This document shows positions 19,220 through 24,876 of a stretch of DNA of 50,022 nucleotides, in pieces (positions within the stretch are counted from its first letter, which is position 1; each line of letters opens with the position of its first letter). Made by a program: the position numbers and the translations under genes. The stretch covers positions 1 to 50,022 of the IMG/VR virus record IMGVR_UViG_3300037119_006434; one strand, 5' to 3'. The stretch comes from a virus. The notes under the pieces are model-generated. The model had not been told where the DNA came from and did not search any database. It saw only the letters and a program-made list of their open reading frames with translations.

Positions 19220-19631
19220 GCTGGGGCGGTGGGAGCGGCATCTCCTAGCCGCACTGGCGTTTGCTCTCGGGGTGTTGGTGTCAACCAACGCCGCGGCCGC
19301 CCCCGATTGGGACGATGACCAATGGCGGCTCGACGATATCATCCATCAAATGGCCCGGGTGTATGACCTCGACCCCAATGCTCTAGTCCGCACGGCGGTC
19401 TGTGAGTCCCAGATGGGGTACTTCAGGTACGGCGACCGCGGCCACAGCCATGGCCCCTGGCAGCTCAATGACCGGGCCACCGGCCTCCTCCCTCACTTCT
19501 ACGAGGTGGGTTACACCGATCCCTATGACTACAACCAATCCACCGACTACGTGGCCCGGGTAGCCTCCGGGGAGTGGGCCGGCCGGGGGATCACCATGCA
19601 GCGGTGGTCCTGCTGGCGGGAAGCCCGGTGA
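19203..19631 (+). CDS. Secreted lytic-transglycosylase-like protein
   Basis: A 142-residue protein with a signal-peptide pattern: basic MRRWYELGRWERH, a hydrophobic segment LLAALAFALGVLVSTN, then AAAAP with likely cleavage after about residue 34. The mature part has a soluble lytic transglycosylase/lysozyme-like core: LVRTAVCESQMG (catalytic-type Glu), SHGPWQLND and a closing RWSCW, with a possible Cys-Cys bond. The ATG at 19203 is 7 bases after AGGAG. An exported wall enzyme in the early arm, far from the lysis genes, may remodel the wall or affect superinfection. The role is inferred. Confidence 0.65.
   Translation: MRRWYELGRWERHLLAALAFALGVLVSTNAAAAPDWDDDQWRLDDIIHQMARVYDLDPNALVRTAVCESQMGYFRYGDRGHSHGPWQLNDRATGLLPHFYEVGYTDPYDYNQSTDYVARVASGEWAGRGITMQRWSCWREAR
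19229..19252. repeat. 24-bp direct repeat, copy 1
   Basis: A 24-base sequence starting GTGGGAGCGGCATCTCC is repeated exactly at 19730-19753, 501 bases away. This copy encodes part of the signal peptide of the transglycosylase-like protein. Confidence 0.85.
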
Positions 19632-19924
19632 TCCTGCCTGATGGACCCCCACCGGAAGAAGTCGAGGGTTGTGAGGGGTGTTACTGGGAGACCCGGGAAC
19701 TGGAAGCCTATGCAGGTCAAAGCCGCACCGTGGGAGCGGCATCTCCTAGCCGCGAGGTAAAATGGCTTTGCAAGGTCTGCGCCAACAGCTCGGCCGGGAA
19801 TGCTTTCCTCTACCCAGATGTCCACGCCACGGATAGAGAGGTTCTGCAAACCCTCTGCTGGGGCATTAACTACCTAGCCAGCCTGATTAACCAACCCGGG
19901 GCAGTTGACACGGAAGCCATCTAG
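19628..19924 (+). CDS. Zinc-ribbon protein
   Basis: A 98-residue protein with CEGCYWE near residue 14 and LCKVCANS about 37 residues later, a four-cysteine zinc site with the look of small phage zinc proteins. GTG overlaps the previous stop (GTGA). The middle contains the second 24-bp repeat in a different reading frame from the first. Confidence 0.55.
   Translation: MILPDGPPPEEVEGCEGCYWETRELEAYAGQSRTVGAASPSREVKWLCKVCANSSAGNAFLYPDVHATDREVLQTLCWGINYLASLINQPGAVDTEAI
19730..19753. repeat. 24-bp direct repeat, copy 2
   Basis: Exact copy of 19229-19252, here encoding VGAASPS in the zinc-ribbon gene. Because the two copies are read in different frames, the identity is at DNA level, not protein level. 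Confidence 0.85.
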
Positions 19925-19933
19925 CAGTATAAT
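19905..19933 (+). promoter_or_regulatory. Early-arm promoter (TTGACA-17-TATAAT)
   Basis: TTGACA (19905-19910), 17 bp, TATAAT (19928-19933), within the last codons of the zinc-ribbon gene. GCAGGAGG follows, then ATG 19954 of the methyltransferase. Confidence 0.9.
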
Positions 19934-19953
19934 TGGGGCAGGAGGCACCCGCC

Positions 19954-20853
19954 ATGACACTAGCCACGGATGACCTGGCCACCCGGCCCTTCTGCCCGGA
20001 CCTGCCCCGGTATTATCCCGACGACCGGACTCAGCCGTTTGCCTCCCAGGGGTACATCCAGTTCCCCTATGATATACCCCGCCGCCGGGAACACTTCTGC
20101 TCGGACTCCTTCAAACACCCGGCGAAAGCCAACGTATACATGATCGAGGAGCTGGTGAAGCTGGTCAGCCAGCCCGGGGAGAGGATCCTCGATCCCATGA
20201 GTGGCACCGGCACCCTCATGATGGCGACCCTCGGCCCGGGAGGAATCGGCTGGTCCGGCAGAGAGGTAGTGTTGGTCGAAGATGCAGCAATCTTCCATTA
20301 CTATCAGCAGCAGTCCCGGGAGATGTTCCTTCGCCGTGGAGTCCCGGATTATGCAATCACCCTCCTCCACGGTCCCTGCCAGGATTATCTCCCTCTACCT
20401 GTCGATCACATTATTTTCTCACCACCCTACAGCTCGGTTCTTAAGTTTGAGGCGGTGGCGGATTCAACCCGAGCTCTCGGTGGCAGTACATACGTTGGGG
20501 CGGAGGCGGGAGATCCCACGGTATTCCAGGACTACCTCGGCACCAAGGACAACTTCGGCCGGCTGAACCAGTTCATGTATAACCAGAAGATTTCCAAAGT
20601 CTATGGTCTCATGATCGCGGGTCTTCGGGCCGGCGGCACCCTCACGGTCATCGTCCAGGATATGATGAAAGACGGTGCCCGGGCCAAGCTCTCCGAATGG
20701 GTGATGAGGACCTGTGTCCGCCAGGGGGTCGAGCTAATTCGTTGGGAAGTCAGGCATGCCCCGGGTACCGGGTACAAGAAGTCCATGCGGGCGAAGGGGT
20801 TCACGGTGGTCGAGGGGGAGGACATCATTATCATGAGGAAGCCGGGGCCGTGA
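19954..20853 (+). CDS. DNA methyltransferase (SPPY type, probably N4-cytosine)
   Basis: A 299-residue SAM-dependent methyltransferase. DPMSGTGT at residues 80-87 is the AdoMet-binding motif I and SPPY at 156-159 the catalytic motif IV; Ser-Pro-Pro-Tyr is typical of N4-cytosine enzymes, although some N6-adenine enzymes share it. Motif I precedes motif IV. No partner endonuclease is visible, so self-modification against host restriction or a regulatory mark is likely. The ATG at 19954 with AGGAGG is chosen over the upstream GTG. Confidence 0.8.
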   Translation: MTLATDDLATRPFCPDLPRYYPDDRTQPFASQGYIQFPYDIPRRREHFCSDSFKHPAKANVYMIEELVKLVSQPGERILDPMSGTGTLMMATLGPGGIGWSGREVVLVEDAAIFHYYQQQSREMFLRRGVPDYAITLLHGPCQDYLPLPVDHIIFSPPYSSVLKFEAVADSTRALGGSTYVGAEAGDPTVFQDYLGTKDNFGRLNQFMYNQKISKVYGLMIAGLRAGGTLTVIVQDMMKDGARAKLSEWVMRTCVRQGVELIRWEVRHAPGTGYKKSMRAKGFTVVEGEDIIIMRKPGP

Positions 20854-20903
20854 CCATTATCTACCGAGAAGCCAAGGAGATAATCACCCGGAGGATAGAG
20901 TGA
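20850..20903 (+). CDS. Possible 17-residue peptide
   Basis: GTG 20850 to TGA 20903 encodes VTIIYREAKEIITRRIE. It overlaps the methyltransferase stop and the next gene's GTG by four bases each (GTGA twice), so it fills the gap as a perfect coupling link. It contains AAGGAG and GGAGG, so it may only be a ribosome site with incidental coding. Confidence 0.4.
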   Translation: MTIIYREAKEIITRRIE

Positions 20904-20935
20904 CCGAGCAGCACCAGCCGCCCCCACTCAACCTG
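20900..20935. repeat. 36-bp start-anchored direct repeat, copy 1
   Basis: The first 36 bases of the gene starting here (GTG plus 11 codons, MTEQHQPPPLNL) are identical to 21585-21620. The match starts exactly at GTG and ends after the 12th codon. Confidence 0.9.
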
Positions 20936-21211
20936 GACGCCATCGAGGCACTCGGTGCGGCGTGGCTGACCGAGAAGCAGTTGGCCGCGCTCCTAGCCGA
21001 ACTGCGCGCGCTGCGGGCCACGGTGGCGGCGCTGACCGCCGAGCGGGACGCGGCCAGGGCGGTGCTGGCGCCGCTGCTGGATCGCCCGGGTTACATCTGC
21101 CGCTTCTGCGGCGTCGAAGGATGGAGCCCGGGGAATACGCATCACAGGCCCGACTGCTCGGTGCTGCGCCGCGATGCGCTGCTGGGGCGGGCGCGGGAGG
21201 GGGCGGGGTGA
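20900..21211 (+). CDS. Coiled-coil zinc protein in GC-rich cassette
   Basis: A 103-residue protein: the repeated N-terminus MTEQHQPPPLNL, a leucine/alanine coiled coil (about residues 18-60) and a zinc-type CRFCG...HHRPDC. Codons are richer in GCG, CTG and GGC than those of its neighbours, suggesting a different origin. Coupled to the next gene by GTGA. Confidence 0.6.
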   Translation: MTEQHQPPPLNLDAIEALGAAWLTEKQLAALLAELRALRATVAALTAERDAARAVLAPLLDRPGYICRFCGVEGWSPGNTHHRPDCSVLRRDALLGRAREGAG

Positions 21212-21588
21212 GCGACACGCGCGCCGACCTCATCGCCGACCTGCGCGCGCAGCGGGCGGCGGTGGCGGCGCTGCGGGCCGAGCGGGACCGGAGACTGCGC
21301 CTCCTGCGGGCCACGCTCGCCTACGTGGATGCCACCCAGGACCGCGCACCGCTCGGTGAGCGCAAGCGGCTCTGGGACGACCTACGGACGGCCCGTGCTG
21401 CGCTGCACGACCCACCGAGCACGCCGGCCGGTCCGTTGGCCGAGGGGCACCTCTACCCAACCGACCTGACCGATGGGGAAGGTGCCCCGGCGGCGGGCCT
21501 GCCGAAAGCCCAGGCAGCGGCTGCTCAACGCTACGCCCTGACCTGGGAGATCGAGGATCAAGCTGCGGACCAGGAGGTGACGCGGTGA
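21208..21588 (+). CDS. Hypothetical coiled-coil protein in GC-rich cassette
   Basis: A 126-residue protein: a coiled-coil N-terminus rich in Arg/Ala/Leu (ADLIADLRAQRAAVAALRAE), a loop, and a C-terminal acidic part. It resembles the preceding protein in its coiled-coil style (AAVAALRAERD vs ATVAALTAERD), so the two may derive from one another. GTG start; the stop overlaps the next GTG. Confidence 0.55.
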   Translation: MSDTRADLIADLRAQRAAVAALRAERDRRLRLLRATLAYVDATQDRAPLGERKRLWDDLRTARAALHDPPSTPAGPLAEGHLYPTDLTDGEGAPAAGLPKAQAAAAQRYALTWEIEDQAADQEVTR

Positions 21589-21620
21589 CCGAGCAGCACC
21601 AGCCGCCCCCACTCAACCTG
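21585..21620. repeat. 36-bp start-anchored direct repeat, copy 2
   Basis: Second exact copy, again beginning at the GTG start codon of a gene (the 41-residue membrane protein). Confidence 0.9.
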
Positions 21621-21710
21621 ATAGTCATGTACCCGTGGTGGTTCATCCTCGCCGCCGGCCTGGCCATTCTCACCCTAGTAGTGGTGGTAGCAGACCTCAG
21701 GAGAAGATAA
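21585..21710 (+). CDS. 41-residue membrane protein
   Basis: The N-terminus MTEQHQPPPLNL is shared with the gene at 20900; then one transmembrane helix (IVMYPWWFILAAGLAILTLV and following valines) and a basic tail ADLRRR. AGGAGG is 7-8 bases ahead of the GTG. The stop forms TAATG with the next gene. Too short for gene finders, but well supported by ribosome site and coupling. Confidence 0.6.
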   Translation: MTEQHQPPPLNLIVMYPWWFILAAGLAILTLVVVVADLRRR

Positions 21711-22000
21711 TGGGAGTTATCCATGTCTCAACCATGTTCGGGGCCAAAGCCCGGGAACCTCTAGTTGATATCGTAGACGAGGAGAAGGAGTACCGGATAC
21801 AGCTCAGGGTCGGGGAGGCCCGGGCCCTAGGACTCAACATCCTCCAGGCCGCTGAGGCTGCGGTCTCGGATGGCTTCCTCTTCCAATTCTTCAAAGAGAA
21901 GCTGGACACTACGGATAACCAATCCGCCCACATGATGAATGATTTCCGGAAATACAGGTCCAAGACCTCATCCTGGCCTAGGGTCGTGACAACGGAATGA
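21710..22000 (+). CDS. Hypothetical protein
   Basis: A 96-residue protein, MGVIHVSTMFGAKAREPLVD at the start, with helix QLRVGEARALGLNILQAAEAA. Phage proteins with this G-A--LG-NLL-AAEAA pattern are frequent and uncharacterised. The TAATG start overlaps the membrane-peptide stop. Confidence 0.6.
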   Translation: MGVIHVSTMFGAKAREPLVDIVDEEKEYRIQLRVGEARALGLNILQAAEAAVSDGFLFQFFKEKLDTTDNQSAHMMNDFRKYRSKTSSWPRVVTTE

Positions 22001-22194
22001 GCCAGCTCACCATTATCCTCTCCCCCCAAGACCGCCGGCCTCTCACCAACCAGGACTGGGCCCAGGCACTTATGATCCTGTCCGTGGTCCTCAAAGATAC
22101 CCAAGCTGTGGCAGGTAACGACCCATTCGAGGCCGGCAACGCAGCCACGGGAGTCATCCGACGGTACAACATGTCATGGTCCACGGACCGATGA
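21997..22194 (+). CDS. Small hypothetical protein
   Basis: A 65-residue helical protein (TNQDWAQALMILSVVLKD). It overlaps the preceding and following genes by ATGA. No family is recognised. Confidence 0.5.
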   Translation: MSQLTIILSPQDRRPLTNQDWAQALMILSVVLKDTQAVAGNDPFEAGNAATGVIRRYNMSWSTDR

Positions 22195-22262
22195 CCACCC
22201 GGCGGTACTTCCTCATGATCCTTTGGATCCTCATCTACACTACCTTATTGAGGGTGACGTGA
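22191..22262 (+). CDS. 23-residue membrane peptide
   Basis: MTTRRYFLMILWILIYTTLL plus RVT: a basic start followed by one hydrophobic helix. It is held between two four-base overlaps (ATGA, GTGA), so it is probably translated. Similar in kind to the 24-residue membrane peptide at 14011. Confidence 0.5.
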   Translation: MTTRRYFLMILWILIYTTLLRVT

Positions 22263-22459
22263 CCTCCGCTGACGGCCTCTACCAAGTCTACACTGATCTG
22301 GGTCAACCAATCTGTGCCGGCCTGGTAGTAGAAAACGGCCGGGTGGTCCACTGTGCACCCATAGTTCGGCGCAAATTCCTAGGCACCGACATTCACCATG
22401 TCTACAGCTGGTTAGCAGCCAGTCTCGGGGTGTGGAAGATCACAAAGGTGGGGCCGTGA
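22259..22459 (+). CDS. Small hypothetical protein
   Basis: A 66-residue beta-rich protein (TSADGLYQVYTDLGQPICAG start). The GTG at 22259 is chosen for overlap with the upstream stop. Coupled to the next gene by GTGA. Confidence 0.45.
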   Translation: MTSADGLYQVYTDLGQPICAGLVVENGRVVHCAPIVRRKFLGTDIHHVYSWLAASLGVWKITKVGP

Positions 22460-22719
22460 GCTACCGCGTCTACTACTGCCTGGAGGGCGAGCCCGGGGTC
22501 GGCCACACCCTCGGGCCTCAAACCTATGCTGACCCCACCGATGCCCTGGCTGAAATCTACGATTTGCTGAGGGTGGATGAGGTCATCTCGGTGACCGTGT
22601 ATACCGGCCGCCGACTGAGTACCCCGCCGCCGTGGACCCCCAGTGTTAAGAACCTCGGGAGGGTTAATGCCAATCACCGACCCCGCCAGCAAACTCAGGC
22701 TCCTCGCCGCTACGCATGA
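22456..22719 (+). CDS. Small hypothetical protein
   Basis: An 87-residue protein: VSYRVYYCLEGEPGVGHTLG start, beta-alpha-beta in outline. The last 17 codons overlap the next gene in another frame, so the C-terminus may be unimportant. Confidence 0.45.
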   Translation: MSYRVYYCLEGEPGVGHTLGPQTYADPTDALAEIYDLLRVDEVISVTVYTGRRLSTPPPWTPSVKNLGRVNANHRPRQQTQAPRRYA

Positions 22720-22909
22720 CCTCTCCCGAGCCACCACGGCCTTCGCCGAGACCCAGATGAAGGTTCGCTGGCGCTCCCCGGCCCATGAAAAGATGATGAT
22801 GCAGGTCATGCTGCACCTGGCCGAGACCCAGAAGTACCTTCACCATATTGTGAAGGATCTCCAGGCCGAGGGGTTCGGCGATATTGACAGGGATGTGTCG
22901 GTGTGCTAG
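22667..22909 (+). CDS. Small helical protein before DNA polymerase
   Basis: An 80-residue protein, MPITDPASKLRLLAATHDLS, fully helical. ATG 22667 with GGGAGG ahead is chosen. It ends 9 bases before the polymerase gene, and the polymerase promoter lies in its last codons. Confidence 0.5.
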   Translation: MPITDPASKLRLLAATHDLSRATTAFAETQMKVRWRSPAHEKMMMQVMLHLAETQKYLHHIVKDLQAEGFGDIDRDVSVC

Positions 22910-22912
22910 AGT
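22884..22912 (+). promoter_or_regulatory. Promoter for leaderless DNA polymerase mRNA
   Basis: TTGACA (22884-22889), 17 bp, TAGAGT (22907-22912). The predicted start, about 7 bases on, is the A of the polymerase ATG at 22919, and no Shine-Dalgarno precedes it. Confidence 0.75.
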
Positions 22913-22918
22913 ATAGGC

Positions 22919-24550
22919 ATGACTAGATGGATCTGCTCCGGCTTCGAGGCCCCGGATGAGTTCACCCTGCAGGACTTTCTCAACCATCCGCCGCCGGTCA
23001 TCGCCGTCGATATCGAAACCATCAGTCTGAAGGACCAGACCCTCATCGGGGTCGGCGTGGCGGTCGATGCTTCCCGGGCCTTTTACTTCCCATGTCACCC
23101 CACCCACGGCGGCGACGACTCCATCCTCTTCCAACTGTTCTTCGAGGTGTTTAGCCGGCCGGACATCACCAAAGTTCTACACAACATTGGGTATGATATT
23201 CGGGGGTTAGAGCCCCGGGGGTTTGACTACTCCAGGATTGTTGACACCCGAACCCTCTGCTGGCATCTAGGCATCCCGGCCAGCCTCAAGGAGGCGGCGG
23301 ACGGGGTCCTGCAGTGGAAGATCCGAGAAATCAAGGACATCTTACCACCCCGGCGGAACATGCTGGACCTTCCCGTGGAGCTAGTAGCTTCCAAATGCCT
23401 CGACGACTGCCGGGCAACCTGGGCGTTGTGGGACCAGGGCAGACGGTATCTCCCCAACCACCAATACTTCGCCGACGAGATGGAGACCCTCAGTATCCTG
23501 ATCCGCATGGGTCTCCGAGGCGTGGCGGTAGATCAAACCAAACGAGCGGCCCTTGAGGCCAAATACCGGGCTGAAGCCGACTATTACCGCGGCCTGTGTG
23601 ATGCAGAGGGGTTTAATCCTGGGTCGCCGCAACAAGTCGGGTACATCTTGATGAGCCGCGGGACCATGCTCCCGATGAGCTATGGGAAGATCATCACCGA
23701 CGAGGAGGCCCTTGAGTCGGTAGACGACCCCCTAGCCGCAGTGGTCCTCAACTACCGCAAAGCCGCCAAAGTCCTCGGAACCTATCTAGTCCCCTGGAGC
23801 TTAGGTCCCCGGGCGCACACGGCTTACCATATGAGCACGGGTACCGGGCGCACAGCCTCACTAGACTTCAATCTTCAGAACGTCCCGCCCGACCTCCGGC
23901 AGTGTATCATCCCGGATGACAACCCCGCCCCGGTGTTCACTGAGTGGGATTATTCCCAGCAGGAGTACCGCTGCCTGGCCTATCTGTCTGGTGACCCCCT
24001 GCTCAACCAGTGGTATGCCGAGGGCCGGGATGTCCATCAGATGACAGCCGATGTAATGGGTGGAATACCCCGGCGGGTGGCCAAAAACACCGGCTATGCG
24101 ATGACCTATGGAGGAGACGATGCCACGGTCGCAGCCACCGCGAAGGTCAAAGACCCGCGGGTCGCAGCCAGCCTCAGAAGGACCTGGCTGGACCTATTCC
24201 CTGTCGCTGGCCGGTGGATCGAGGCGTTCGCGCGTCAAGGTCTTGATGACGGGTACGTTACCACCCTCCGAGGCCGCCGACTTTATCTCCCGGATGTTGC
24301 CGAGGTTGGCGCTGACGAGGTCAAGCGAAAAGCCGTCAACTATATGATTCAGGGTAGTTGTGCGGAGATCACCAAAGCTTCCATCCGGGCACAGGCTCAC
24401 CTGGACCTAGCCATCACCGTCCACGACAGCAACCTGCTGAACGATTACATCATGGAGGAGGAGCTCCGTGGCCTCGGCCTGGAAGACCTTGGTCCCTTTA
24501 AGGTACCCATCGAGGTCAAGCATTCCCGGCGATGGGGTCCCGAGGTCTAA
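22919..24550 (+). CDS. Family A DNA polymerase with 3'-5' exonuclease domain
   Basis: A 543-residue replicative polymerase, compact compared with PolA. Exonuclease motifs: VDIET (Asp31, Glu33), HNIGYD (Asn89, Asp93), LDDCRAT (Asp162/163). Polymerase motifs: TASLDFNLQN (312-321), motif A DYSQQEYR (Asp344), motif B RRVAKNTGYAMTYGG (Lys389), and motif C VHDS (Asp503). Motif C is usually HDE; Ser504 replaces the glutamate here. There is no 5' nuclease domain. Its own promoter suggests a leaderless transcript. Confidence 0.92.
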   Translation: MTRWICSGFEAPDEFTLQDFLNHPPPVIAVDIETISLKDQTLIGVGVAVDASRAFYFPCHPTHGGDDSILFQLFFEVFSRPDITKVLHNIGYDIRGLEPRGFDYSRIVDTRTLCWHLGIPASLKEAADGVLQWKIREIKDILPPRRNMLDLPVELVASKCLDDCRATWALWDQGRRYLPNHQYFADEMETLSILIRMGLRGVAVDQTKRAALEAKYRAEADYYRGLCDAEGFNPGSPQQVGYILMSRGTMLPMSYGKIITDEEALESVDDPLAAVVLNYRKAAKVLGTYLVPWSLGPRAHTAYHMSTGTGRTASLDFNLQNVPPDLRQCIIPDDNPAPVFTEWDYSQQEYRCLAYLSGDPLLNQWYAEGRDVHQMTADVMGGIPRRVAKNTGYAMTYGGDDATVAATAKVKDPRVAASLRRTWLDLFPVAGRWIEAFARQGLDDGYVTTLRGRRLYLPDVAEVGADEVKRKAVNYMIQGSCAEITKASIRAQAHLDLAITVHDSNLLNDYIMEEELRGLGLEDLGPFKVPIEVKHSRRWGPEV

Positions 24551-24584
24551 GTCACAACAGAGTTTATTTTATGGAGGCGGCGGT

Positions 24585-24866
24585 ATGATGGGCCTGATCG
24601 ACATCCCCCGGCTGGACCCCGCCAAAGTCTACACCTTGCGGTGGGTCCCCACCAGCCGAGACTCTTATCGGGAACTATTCGAGGAGTGCGCCGGGCTGTC
24701 CCCGGGGGACGCCGAGGTCGTGCACCTCACCGCCCAGTTCGGTACAGCCGTGGACCTATTTCTCCGCTGTGGCAATTGTGGGCCGGCGGCTAACCCCCTG
24801 AGACTGGTCCCGGGGGTCAGCCTGGCCTGCTCCAAGTGCTACACGGTGTACCGGCTAGAGGTTTAA
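24585..24866 (+). CDS. Zinc-ribbon hypothetical protein, last gene of the rightward arm
   Basis: A 93-residue protein with LRCGNCG and ACSKCY about 27 residues apart, a zinc ribbon. GGAGG lies 8-12 bases before the ATG. Its stop is only 10 bases from the stop of the convergent 1044-residue fibre gene. Function unknown. Confidence 0.55.
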   Translation: MMGLIDIPRLDPAKVYTLRWVPTSRDSYRELFEECAGLSPGDAEVVHLTAQFGTAVDLFLRCGNCGPAANPLRLVPGVSLACSKCYTVYRLEV

Positions 24867-24876
24867 CCCCCAGGGT

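Noticed and set aside
24571-24588. Five-codon frame MEAAV before the zinc-ribbon gene
   Set aside because: It contains the GGAGG ribosome site of the next gene but has no promoter or ribosome site of its own, so it is probably incidental.
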